DNA of 64,000 nucleotides. Source: Rhodanobacter sp. C01 (GTDB lineage: Bacteria; Pseudomonadota; Gammaproteobacteria; Xanthomonadales; Rhodanobacteraceae). Of the stretch, positions 10,041 through 17,569 are shown piece after piece. The translations under genes were made by a program, and so were the position numbers. The notes under the pieces were generated by a model. That model searched no databases, was not told where the DNA came from, and saw only the letters and a list, made by a program, of their open reading frames with translations. The stretch covers positions 248,001-312,000 of the forward strand of contig NZ_MUNR01000009.1 in NCBI RefSeq assembly GCF_002001045.1. Reading direction: 5' to 3'. The number at the start of each line of letters is the position of its first letter. Within the stretch, counting starts at the first letter, position 1.

Positions 10041-10208
10041 TCAGAAGTCGATGCAGCGCCCGTTCTTTTCCCAGTCGCCATAGCGGGTGGGATCAGGAAC
10101 CGGTTGCTCCACCGTCACCTTGTCCTGTGCCGGTCGCTCGGGCACGGCAACTGGCTCCGTCGGAACGGAAACAGGTTGAGACTCGGCTGGGGAGGAGATA
10201 TCGGACAT
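10041..10208 (-). CDS. SDHAF4-like (DUF1674) succinate dehydrogenase assembly factor
   Basis: A 55-residue protein. The first 35 residues are Pro/Val/Glu-rich and probably disordered. The C-terminal 17 residues, DPTRYGDWEKNGRCIDF, are the hallmark of the DUF1674/SDHAF4 family. In eukaryotes SDHAF4 binds free flavinylated SDHA and helps it join SDHB while limiting reactive oxygen damage. It is the first gene of the operon, 87 bp before sdhC, and its promoter must lie in the AT-richer divergent gap with ygfZ. The role in this bacterium is inferred from family and position. Confidence 0.85.
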   Translation of the reverse strand: MSDISSPAESQPVSVPTEPVAVPERPAQDKVTVEQPVPDPTRYGDWEKNGRCIDF

Positions 10209-10315
10209 GGTTTTTGTTAGCCGCCAAAGGTTAATACTTGCGGCAAAGCAGCACAACCTTGAGCCAGCCCATACCACTTGTGCTTGAGTCCGATCGCCCC
10301 AACCTCACTCTGCCT

Positions 10316-11119
10316 ATGCCGATACCTTTTCCTGCGGAAACCCTGCTGCTCGAAGGCCCGGACGCCATTGCGTTCGCGCAGGGCCAGTTCAGCAGCAAGG
10401 TCAGTTCACTCGAAATCGGACAATGGCAGTTCAGCGCTTGGCTCGATCCACAAGGTCGCGTCCGTGCGCTGTTCCAGCTTGCCAGACTCGCCGACGACCG
10501 TTTGCTGCTGCTGTTGCGCGGCGGCAGCGCTGCCGCACTGGTCGATGCACTGCGGCGTTTCGTGTTCCGCTCGAAACTCACGCTGACAGCATTGCCGCTA
10601 TGCGCGTTGACCACCGGCCCCGCCCAACCGATACACGCGATCCAAGGTGAAGCGGAAACACTTTCATTCGGTTGCGGCACGCACAGCATGCAGATCACGA
10701 TCGAAGATGATGGCAACGATGCATGGCGCCTGCTGCAACTGCGCGCAGGCTGGCCGTGGCTGCCCACGCAGATATTGAATGAATTGCTGCCACCGGCACT
10801 GTCGCTGCACCGCCTGCACGCCGTCGCCATCGACAAGGGTTGTTATCCAGGCCAGGAAATCGTTGCACGACTGCACTATCGCGGCGGCCACAAGCGTCAC
10901 CTGCATGGCGTCACGTTGTCGCAGATGGCGAGCCCCGGTGAAGCACTGCGTTTCGATGGACGTGAAGTCGGCTGCCTGCTTGATGTCATCGACACGGACT
11001 CTGGTGTCGAAGCACTTGCGGTGTTGAGTGATGACGTTTTTGCACAGGTTGCGAATGGACGTCTAAATGCATTTGAGGACAACCTGGTGGTTAGCCTCGA
11101 CACACAATGGCCGGCATGA
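10316..11119 (+). CDS. ygfZ: Folate-binding YgfZ-family Fe-S maturation protein
   Basis: About 267 residues, GcvT-like fold. The family motif K-G-C-Y-x-G-Q-E is present as KGCYPGQEIVARLHYRGG (starting about residue 174); its Cys is the essential residue in E. coli YgfZ. YgfZ supports assembly or repair of certain 4Fe-4S enzymes using a folate. The ATG at 10316 gives a family-like N-terminus (MPIPFPAETLLLEG), but the frame is open to 10238 and no good ribosome-binding site is seen before either, so the start is uncertain. It is divergent from the sdh operon. Confidence 0.87.
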   Translation: MPIPFPAETLLLEGPDAIAFAQGQFSSKVSSLEIGQWQFSAWLDPQGRVRALFQLARLADDRLLLLLRGGSAAALVDALRRFVFRSKLTLTALPLCALTTGPAQPIHAIQGEAETLSFGCGTHSMQITIEDDGNDAWRLLQLRAGWPWLPTQILNELLPPALSLHRLHAVAIDKGCYPGQEIVARLHYRGGHKRHLHGVTLSQMASPGEALRFDGREVGCLLDVIDTDSGVEALAVLSDDVFAQVANGRLNAFEDNLVVSLDTQWPA

Positions 11120-11597
11120 GTGATGCTTGACATCGACAAGAAAATTCGTCATGGCACTTGTCAACGCAAGATGAGCATCAGTTAAACTTCAACCACTCGG
11201 CACTTGCCAGCGGATATATCCGCCGTTACGCTCCGCCGACTGAATATCGCGACATCCGGAACACGGGGTGTCGAAGTACGCGACGAACCGGATGTATCCG
11301 ACATCGGCGCGACCCGGCAGCATGATCGCCGGATGGCATACCGCCTCGCAGCAACGAGTGCGGATGAAGTTGCAGGCAACACGGCCGACCCGGCCAGCGC
11401 ATCGCCTTTGCAGCACTCAATCCAGATCGGCACAGACTCCGCCGCTCTTACCGCCACAATCCCGTGGCAAAGCGTCCAGCCACAAGTTTCGGCTGCGGCG
11501 ATCAATCCAGATGGAACGGCCTGCCAGCCCGTCCATCGCAACGGCGCACAAGACCTGCAAACCGGTTTTGCGCGTACAGCACGTTGGAGGCAGATAC
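11120..11597. other. 478-bp gap between ygfZ and the SleB-like gene
   Basis: No recognisable gene. Open frames cross it on the plus strand, but their composition is random-looking and none has a matching domain. A weak promoter candidate is TTGTCA (11158-11163) with TAAACT (11183-11188), 19-bp spacing, which would give the hydrolase mRNA a leader of roughly 400 nt. Several short ACATCCGG/CCGGATGT-type inverted repeats near 11250-11300 could fold, but no known riboswitch is recognised. Confidence 0.4.
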
Positions 11598-12032
11598 ATG
11601 AAACTTTCCATGCTGTTGTGGCTCACCTCGCTGATGCCCCAGCCCGTCGCAGACCATGCATGTCTGGCCACCACCGTATATCTGGAGGCCCGCAGCGAAC
11701 CCACCATCGGTCAGCTCGCCGTGGCCGAAGTCGCATTGCGTCGCCGTGATCGCGGCCAGTGGGGCAACACCGTATGCAAGGTGGTCACTGCTCCACATCA
11801 GTTTGCCACCACTACCACGTCAGGTTCGTTCGAGATCGACAACCTGGAATCATTCAGCAAGGCGTGGCAAATCGCCGGGCGATCACTTTACAACTGGCAA
11901 CTGCCCGTAGCCGAACGACACATGCTGGTTCCGCATGCCGATCATTTCGCCACGACCGCGATCAGCCCTGCCTGGTCCCGCAACCGCCCGAGCGTCACGA
12001 TCGGCGAACATGCGTTTTATGCAGTGAATTGA
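11598..12032 (+). CDS. Cell wall hydrolase, SleB/Hydrolase_2 family
   Basis: 144 residues. MKLSMLLWLTSLMPQPVA is probably a short signal peptide. The mature part starts CLATTVYLEARSEPTIGQLAVAEVALRR, the core of the SleB/CwlJ family with its catalytic Glu in YLEAR. These enzymes cleave peptidoglycan glycan strands; in Gram-negatives the exact role is mostly unknown. The start is fixed by GGAGG at 11586-11590, 7 bp before the ATG. A frame open another 110 codons upstream lacks domain content and is not used. It ends at a strong bidirectional terminator. Confidence 0.85.
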   Translation: MKLSMLLWLTSLMPQPVADHACLATTVYLEARSEPTIGQLAVAEVALRRRDRGQWGNTVCKVVTAPHQFATTTTSGSFEIDNLESFSKAWQIAGRSLYNWQLPVAERHMLVPHADHFATTAISPAWSRNRPSVTIGEHAFYAVN

Positions 12033-12053
12033 GCGCCATGGAAATAGCGAAAC

Positions 12054-12083
12054 AAAAAAGGCCCTCATGCGAGGGCCTTTTTT
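12054..12083. terminator. Bidirectional Rho-independent terminator
   Basis: AAAAAAGGCCCTC, ATGC loop, GAGGGCCTTTTTT: a symmetrical GC stem with A/T tracts on both sides. It sits between the plus-strand wall hydrolase and the minus-strand lipoprotein gene and should serve both. Confidence 0.93.
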
Positions 12084-12087
12084 GCTT

Positions 12088-12112
12088 ATGGACGTCCATA
12101 TGAATGGACGTC
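12088..12112. repeat. ATGGACGTC palindromes next to the terminator
   Basis: ATGGACGTCCAT (12088-12099) is a perfect palindrome. A further ATGGACGTC follows at 12104-12112, so GACGTCCAT and ATGGACGTC also make a 9-bp hairpin with a 4-nt loop. It lies at the 3' end of the lipoprotein gene (minus strand). It could be a second terminator stem or a protein-binding site. Confidence 0.5.
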
Positions 12113-12122
12113 TGTTTGAAAC

Positions 12123-12608
12123 TCATCGGGCGTAGACCAGTCCGTCACGCACCTCGACATAGTCGCCGTTGCGCACGCCAGGATTGGGACGTTGGGTTAC
12201 CGTTGCATACTGCCCGTTGTCCAGGCGCACGACGATTCGCCATCCTGTGCCATTGCCATCACTGCGCTGACCGACCTGGTTGCCGACAGCGCCACCCGCC
12301 ACGGCACCCACTACCGTGGCAGCCGTGCGGCCATCACCCTTGCCGATCGTGCTGCCCAGCACACCGCCGGCTACCGCGCCGATGATCGTGCCGAGCGCGG
12401 TGTTATTGGTGCCATTGCTCAGGTAGACCTGCTGCACGTCCTGCACCACGCCACAGGCCTGGCAACGGACATGGCCGCCATACCCGGCGGGCGGCGGCGG
12501 TGGCGGGTAGCCGTAGCCGTTGTTGTACGGCTGGGTAACGCAGCCTGCCATCGCGAGAGTGCCCGTCACCGCGGCGGCCAGGGCAAATTTGCTTATCAAT
12601 GCGTTCAT
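12123..12608 (-). CDS. Glycine-zipper 2TM lipoprotein (SlyB/Pcp-like)
   Basis: 161 residues. Lipoprotein signal with lipobox LAMAGC (Cys23), then a Pro/Gly/Tyr-rich stretch, then a Rick_17kDa/glycine-zipper region (GTIIGAVAGGVLGSTIGKGDG and VVGAVAGGAVGNQVG) and a C-terminal beta-like domain. This family sits in the outer membrane and is linked to envelope integrity. The ATG at 12608 is preceded by AAGGAAG at a suitable distance. It lies 26 bp downstream of a paralogue in the same direction, suggesting one transcription unit. Confidence 0.82.
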   Translation of the reverse strand: MNALISKFALAAAVTGTLAMAGCVTQPYNNGYGYPPPPPPAGYGGHVRCQACGVVQDVQQVYLSNGTNNTALGTIIGAVAGGVLGSTIGKGDGRTAATVVGAVAGGAVGNQVGQRSDGNGTGWRIVVRLDNGQYATVTQRPNPGVRNGDYVEVRDGLVYAR

Positions 12609-12634
12609 GACCACTTCCTTTTCAGTAGACCCGC

Positions 12635-13240
12635 TCAGCGGGCATCGGATACCGCAGTCACACCTTCCTGAACCTGCACCCGGTCACCCGGATCGTGGTC
12701 CATGCGTACAGTACGGGTGACCCCGTTGTACACGTAGCGCACATCATAAGCGACGACCTGTGAATCGGCGCCTTGCACGGTACTGCACTGACGCTCCACT
12801 GATGAAGTCACCTGTGGCTGTTGGCGGCTGGCCTCGATGCGATTGCCGGCGTACCCGCCGCCGACGGCACCTGCGACCGTGGCCAGCGTATTGCCCTTGC
12901 CGCCACCGACCATGTGGCCAAGCAGACCACCGGCAACGGCACCGATCGCGGTACCGGCAATTCGATGCTGATCCTTCGGCGGAGCCGTGTGGGTCACCGT
13001 CTGATCGTGACAGACCTGCCTGGGACTCGTTGCCTGGCGCACCGGGTCGACACTGACGACCTTGGCGTACCTGACGCCATTATCCGCATTGCCCCCGGCA
13101 TCTCCCGGCGCTGTTGCCGCATCGGTCGCCACGGCGCCGCTGCCTGTCACGGCATCCGCATTGCGGTTGCACGCAGCCAGCCCCATCGCGAGCGCCGCGG
13201 CGATGCCGATATTGAGTGCATTCACCATCAACCTGTTCAT
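12635..13240 (-). CDS. Glycine-zipper 2TM lipoprotein, larger paralogue
   Basis: 201 residues. Signal peptide ending in the lipobox GLAAC (Cys24), an Ala/Gly/Asp-rich linker, an RYAKVVSVDPVR segment, a glycine-zipper core (GTAIGAVAGGLLGHMVGGGKG and VAGAVGGGYAGN) and a C-terminal domain ending in YVYNGVTRTVRMDHDPGDRV, similar to the partner at 12123-12608. The ATG at 13240 follows GGAGAGG with 8-bp spacing. Function beyond outer-membrane structural lipoprotein is unknown. Confidence 0.82.
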   Translation of the reverse strand: MNRLMVNALNIGIAAALAMGLAACNRNADAVTGSGAVATDAATAPGDAGGNADNGVRYAKVVSVDPVRQATSPRQVCHDQTVTHTAPPKDQHRIAGTAIGAVAGGLLGHMVGGGKGNTLATVAGAVGGGYAGNRIEASRQQPQVTSSVERQCSTVQGADSQVVAYDVRYVYNGVTRTVRMDHDPGDRVQVQEGVTAVSDAR

Positions 13241-13416
13241 CTCGATACCTCTCCTTCTGTGATGCATTGTGTAATGTCGATACGGCGCATCATCGCAATT
13301 ACCTGCGCTGCCTATTGAACCGCCGCGCAACTGAATCGGGGCTAGCTCGCATTCATTACATTATCTTCACATCGGGATCGCGGAACTTTCGATTGCCGCA
13401 CGACACGGAGTACACC

Positions 13417-14196
13417 ATGCCCCAGCTTGTCGACAGCCATGTACACCTCGATGACAACAGTTTCGCGATTGACCGCGATACCGTGATCGAGCGTGCCCGT
13501 GATGCCGGCGTCAACACGATGATCCTGCCTGCGGTGGATGCGGCCAGCTGGCCGAAAATCCAGACGCTGTGCACAAGCCATCGCGGATTGTTTCCGGCAT
13601 TCGGCCTGCACCCGATGTTCCTGGCCCGACATGCACCAGAGCATGTTGACGCGCTATCCACCTGGCTTGATGGGAGCAGCGCGGTGGCCGTCGGCGAAAT
13701 TGGCCTGGACTTCCATGTGGAAGGCCTCGACCATGACCAGCAGCGGCATTACTTCGCGTGCCAGCTGCAGCTGGCGCGCGAGCGCAAGCTGCCGGTCATC
13801 GTGCATGCACGCGGTGCGCTGGAAGAGGTAACCCTCACCCTGCGCCGGACCGGCGGCCTGCACGGCGTGGTGCACAGTTTCTCCGGCAGCGAACAACAGG
13901 CCCGGCATTTGTGGGACATGGGCTTTTGCATCGGCATCGGCGGCCCGGTGACCTACGAGCGCGCCCAGCGCCTGCGTCGCATCGTGGCGCAGATGCCGAT
14001 CGAGTTCCTGCTGCTGGAAAGTGATGCGCCGGACCAGCCCGATGCCGCCCATCGCGGCGAGCGCAACGAACCTGCCCGTATCACGGAAGTATTGCGCTGT
14101 ATCGCAACGCTGCGAGGCGAGTCCGAAGCTGCGATTGCCGCAGCTACAACGGCCAACGCCCGTCGCCTGTTCGAACTGGACCGGTGCAGCAACTAG
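13417..14196 (+). CDS. TatD-family metal-dependent DNase
   Basis: 259 residues, TIM-barrel amidohydrolase-like. Metal ligands are visible in DSHVHLD near the start, GEIGLDFH in the middle, HARG, HSFSGS and the final ESDAPDQP. TatD enzymes are 3'-5' exonucleases acting in DNA repair and degradation, though several paralogues have other or unknown substrates. The start follows ACACGGAG at 13402-13410. A frame open to 13216 overlaps the divergent lipoprotein start and is rejected. Confidence 0.87.
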   Translation: MPQLVDSHVHLDDNSFAIDRDTVIERARDAGVNTMILPAVDAASWPKIQTLCTSHRGLFPAFGLHPMFLARHAPEHVDALSTWLDGSSAVAVGEIGLDFHVEGLDHDQQRHYFACQLQLARERKLPVIVHARGALEEVTLTLRRTGGLHGVVHSFSGSEQQARHLWDMGFCIGIGGPVTYERAQRLRRIVAQMPIEFLLLESDAPDQPDAAHRGERNEPARITEVLRCIATLRGESEAAIAAATTANARRLFELDRCSN

Positions 14197-14223
14197 CCAG
14201 ACTGTCGTCTTGCACGATGACAC

Positions 14224-14253
14224 TTGCAGGCAACGACTTGCGCTTGCTATATT
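14224..14253 (+). promoter_or_regulatory. Predicted sigma70 promoter of the efflux operon
   Basis: TTGCAG (14224-14229) and TATATT (14248-14253) are separated by 18 bp. The MarR-type palindrome begins 2 bp after the -10 box, in the right place to block RNA polymerase. Confidence 0.65.
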
Positions 14254-14254
14254 T

Positions 14255-14272
14255 TATTTCACCAGTGAAATA
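14255..14272. promoter_or_regulatory. MarR-type operator palindrome
   Basis: TATTTCACCAGTGAAATA: perfect 8-bp arms around a CA centre. It overlaps the expected transcription start of the marR-efflux operon and lies 12 bp before the regulator's ATG. Position and symmetry fit autorepression by the MarR protein encoded at 14285-14809, relieved by an aromatic ligand. Confidence 0.75.
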
Positions 14273-14284
14273 TGACTTGATGAA

Positions 14285-14809
14285 ATGGCTCGGTTGACAA
14301 ATTGCATCGCGATGATGAACGAGGGCATCGAACGGGTGAGTCAGATCATCCCGCAAATGCCTGCCGTTGAAGCGCGACTGTGCCGGTTGATGCTGATGGT
14401 AGGCAGCAGCCTCGAAGAAGAGCTTGAGTTCAAGCTGAAGCCACACAAGTTGAATCACAGTGACTTCCTCACCCTGATGATTCTGTACAGCCGACCGGAT
14501 GGCAGTTCCACGCCAGGCGAACTGTGTGAGTTCGCCACCCAGGGCGCCACCAACATGACGCGCATCACCAATTCGCTGGTCAAGCGCGGGTTGATCACCC
14601 GCGGTGCCAGCGCAGAAGACCGGCGCCGGGTAGTGATTCGCATCACGGCTGCCGGAAAGCGCTTTGTGCAAAAGATGCTGCCGCCGATGTTCCCCCGCGT
14701 GGGTGCGATGTTTGCCGACTTCAGTGATGCCGACAAACGCAACCTGAGCCGCCTGCTGAGCAAGCTCGCCCACAATCTCGATCAACTGGATCCGGGCACC
14801 CAGCCATGA
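14285..14809 (+). CDS. MarR-family repressor of the Emr-type efflux operon
   Basis: 174 residues with a winged-helix domain: LNHSDFLTLMILYSRPDGSSTPGELCEFATQGATNMTRITNSLVKRGLITRGASAEDRRRVVIRIT covers the recognition helix and wing. Its dimerising helices fit EmrR/MprA-like regulators. It is the first gene of an operon with an outer-membrane channel, adaptor and MFS pump, and its stop overlaps the next start (ATGA at 14806). It probably represses the promoter through the palindrome at 14255-14272. Confidence 0.88.
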   Translation: MARLTNCIAMMNEGIERVSQIIPQMPAVEARLCRLMLMVGSSLEEELEFKLKPHKLNHSDFLTLMILYSRPDGSSTPGELCEFATQGATNMTRITNSLVKRGLITRGASAEDRRRVVIRITAAGKRFVQKMLPPMFPRVGAMFADFSDADKRNLSRLLSKLAHNLDQLDPGTQP

Positions 14810-16332
14810 AGGCCACGAAATTGAAGAAGATCCTGATGAAACATTTGCCATTTCATCGCACTGCCATCGCGACGGCATTGGCTCTTTTGCTGGCCGCATG
14901 TGCAATACCGGCAAAGCTGAATCACCCAAACCTGCGTGACGACGTGCCGCTCGCGGGTCTGCAGGCACCTGCCCGCGCCGGCTGGCCAGATACCGACTGG
15001 TGGCGCGCCTATGGCGATCCACAACTTGATCAACTGATCGCGATCGCGATGAAGCAGTCGCCGGACCTGGAGCAGGCGCACAGCCGCGTGGTCAATGCCG
15101 AGCAATCGGTACGGCTCGCCGCTGCCCAGGCTGGCCTCAACGTCAATGGCAACGCGCAGTTCGAGCGTCAGCGCATGAGCGAAAACGGCATCCTCAGCCT
15201 GCTGCCCTCGAACATCCCGATCGATCCCTGGTACAACCAGACCGACCTGGGCCTGCAGGCGAAATACACCTTCGACTGGTGGGGCAAGAAGCGTTCGAGC
15301 ATCGAGGCCGCACTCGATCAGGCGCATGCCGCCGAGGCGCAGCGCAGTGCTGCCGCACTGACGATCCAGAACACCGTGGCCGACACCTACTTCGGCTGGC
15401 AGGGCGATCAGGCACGCCTCGCACTCTCCTCACAGTTGGTCACTGCGCAGGAAAAGTTGGTGCGCATCGCCGAGCTGCGTGTGGCACAGGGCGTGGACCT
15501 CACCGATACCGCGCAGCAGGCCAGGGCACAACTCGCGGCAGCGCGTGAGATGCATGTCGCCCTGCAAGGCTCGGCCGCCATCCGCAAGGTGGCACTGGCT
15601 TCCCTGCTCGGCATTGCGCCAGCCGACCTGCCTGCTTTGCAGCCCCGACCGTTGCCCGAAGTGGACAGCCGCATTCCCGCCAACGCGCGGCTCGACCTGA
15701 TTGCGCGCCGCCCCGATATCGCGGCGAGCCGCTGGCAGGTCGAAGCGGCGCTCAAGCAGACCGACGTTGCACGTGCGCAGTTCTTCCCGGACATCGGCAT
15801 CAGTGCCATGGCCGGTCTGTCCAGCCTCGACATGGGCAAGCTGCTCGAAGCCGGCAGCCGCACCTTTGCATTGACCCCCGCGCTGCATCTGCCGATCTTC
15901 GAAGGCGGTCAGCTGAAGGCCAATTACGGCGTCAGCAAGGCCCAGCTGGCGGCTGCGGTGGCGGAATACGACAGCACCGTGGTGAGTGCCGCACGCGACG
16001 TGGCCACCCAGGCGCTCACCGCCCAGCAGATCGCTGCACGGCGCAAGGAACAGTCCGCGCAGATCACCGCCAACGAACGCCTGCTCGCCACCGCACAGGC
16101 GCGCGCCCATCAAGGTGTGCGTGACGCACGCGAAGGCCTTGCTGCGGCAGCGCAGCTGCTGCAGCAGCAAGACGATGCCGCCAGCCTGCAGGCCCAGGCC
16201 GTTTCCACTGACCTGGCCCTGATCAAGGCACTCGGCGGCGGCTACCAGACCACCGGCGAGATCAGCAACGCCAGTCCGACCTCCCCTTCACTTTCAAATC
16301 CGTCCGGAGACGACGCCGATGAGCGCCACTGA
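14806..16332 (+). CDS. Outer-membrane efflux channel lipoprotein (NodT/OprM family)
   Basis: 508 residues. Lipoprotein signal with lipobox LLAAC (Cys32). The two TolC-type OEP repeats follow, with long coiled-coil helices such as SPDLEQAHSRVVNAEQSVR and the conserved LDLIARRPDIAASRWQVEAA. TolC-type trimers form the outer-membrane exit duct of tripartite pumps. It overlaps both marR (ATGA) and the adaptor gene (14 bp), so all are co-translated. Confidence 0.92.
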   Translation: MKATKLKKILMKHLPFHRTAIATALALLLAACAIPAKLNHPNLRDDVPLAGLQAPARAGWPDTDWWRAYGDPQLDQLIAIAMKQSPDLEQAHSRVVNAEQSVRLAAAQAGLNVNGNAQFERQRMSENGILSLLPSNIPIDPWYNQTDLGLQAKYTFDWWGKKRSSIEAALDQAHAAEAQRSAAALTIQNTVADTYFGWQGDQARLALSSQLVTAQEKLVRIAELRVAQGVDLTDTAQQARAQLAAAREMHVALQGSAAIRKVALASLLGIAPADLPALQPRPLPEVDSRIPANARLDLIARRPDIAASRWQVEAALKQTDVARAQFFPDIGISAMAGLSSLDMGKLLEAGSRTFALTPALHLPIFEGGQLKANYGVSKAQLAAAVAEYDSTVVSAARDVATQALTAQQIAARRKEQSAQITANERLLATAQARAHQGVRDAREGLAAAAQLLQQQDDAASLQAQAVSTDLALIKALGGGYQTTGEISNASPTSPSLSNPSGDDADERH

Positions 16333-17554
16333 GTCCGACAAGACCGCCAACAAGACCGCTGACGACAACGACAGCGGGCTGACGGCGAAGAACCCGGCCA
16401 AGCGCCGCAAGACGCTGTTGATCATGCTGCTCGTGTTCGTGCTGATCGGCGTGATCTGGTTCCTGCTGTGGACGCTGGTGTTTTCCCGGCGCGAGACCAC
16501 TGACAACGCCTATGTGAATGGCAACCAGGTGGCGATCTCGGCCCAGGTGCCCGGTACCGTAGTGGCGATTCTTGCCGATGATACCCAGCACGTCGACGCT
16601 GGCCAGATCCTGGTCAAGCTGGACAACACCGATGCCAGCGTGCGCCTGAGTCAGGCACGCAGTGCGCTGGCGCAGGCGGTACGACAGGTGCGCCAACAGA
16701 CCGACTCCGCCAGCGGTAGCGATGCCGCAGTCGCCGCCCGACAGGTCGACCTGAAAAAGGCTGAAGCCGATCTCAAGCGACGCCTGCCACTGATCGCCCA
16801 GCAGGCCGAGGCGCCGGAAACCATCCAGCACCTGCGCGATGCCGTCGATCAGGCGCGTGCCGCGTTGACCTCCGCCCAGGCGCAGGCATCGGCCGAGCAC
16901 GCCTCGATCGAAGGCACCGACATCGCCAACAACCCGGCCGTGCTGCAGGCGCGCGCGAATTTCCGTGCGGCCTGGGTGGCGGCGCAGCGCAACACGATCT
17001 ACGCGCCGGTGTCCGGTTACGTGGCACAGCGCAGTGTGCAGCTGGGCAACAGCGTGCAGCCCGGTCAGCAGTTGATGACCGTGCTGCCGTTGCACGACCT
17101 GTGGATCGACGCCAACTTCAAGGAAAACCAGCTACGCCACGTCCGCATCGGCCAGCCGGCCAAGATCGAGACCGACCTCTATGGTGGCAACGTCGAATAC
17201 CACGGCAAGGTAATCGGCCTGGGTGCCGGCACCGGCAGCGTGTTCTCGCTGCTGCCTGCGCAGAACGCCACCGGCAACTGGATCAAGGTGGTGCAGCGCG
17301 TCCCCGTGCGCATTGCGCTGGACAACCAGGAACTGGACAAGCATCCGCTGCGCATTGGTCTGTCCAGCGATGTCACCGTCGACATCACCGACGACCGCGG
17401 CGCCGTGCTGGCACCGCAGGCCGAGCATCCGGCCGTGGTGGCCGAAACCACGGTGTACGAGCAGATGGCCAGCCAGGCTGACGCCGAAGCCGATCAGGTG
17501 ATTCGCGCCAACCTGGGAGCCTCCGGCAACACCGGTGGCAACCACTCGAACTGA
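16319..17554 (+). CDS. emrA: EmrA-like periplasmic adaptor (HlyD family)
   Basis: 411 residues. One N-terminal membrane helix (about 38-60) is preceded by a charged cytoplasmic tail. The lipoyl/barrel-sandwich half-motifs are RETTDNAYVNGNQVAISAQVPGTV and NTIYAPVSGYVAQRSVQLG, with a coiled-coil hairpin between them and a beta-barrel (LWIDANFKENQLRHVRIGQ). It bridges the MFS pump and the outer-membrane channel. Its position between channel and pump genes is the standard Emr order in Xanthomonadales. Confidence 0.92.
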   Translation: MSATESDKTANKTADDNDSGLTAKNPAKRRKTLLIMLLVFVLIGVIWFLLWTLVFSRRETTDNAYVNGNQVAISAQVPGTVVAILADDTQHVDAGQILVKLDNTDASVRLSQARSALAQAVRQVRQQTDSASGSDAAVAARQVDLKKAEADLKRRLPLIAQQAEAPETIQHLRDAVDQARAALTSAQAQASAEHASIEGTDIANNPAVLQARANFRAAWVAAQRNTIYAPVSGYVAQRSVQLGNSVQPGQQLMTVLPLHDLWIDANFKENQLRHVRIGQPAKIETDLYGGNVEYHGKVIGLGAGTGSVFSLLPAQNATGNWIKVVQRVPVRIALDNQELDKHPLRIGLSSDVTVDITDDRGAVLAPQAEHPAVVAETTVYEQMASQADAEADQVIRANLGASGNTGGNHSN

Positions 17555-17569
17555 GGCTGAGTCCAATCC

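Noticed and set aside
11268..11597. N-terminal extension of the SleB-like hydrolase
   Set aside because: A strong GGAGG site and signal-like N-terminus at 11598 fix the start; the upstream part has no family similarity.
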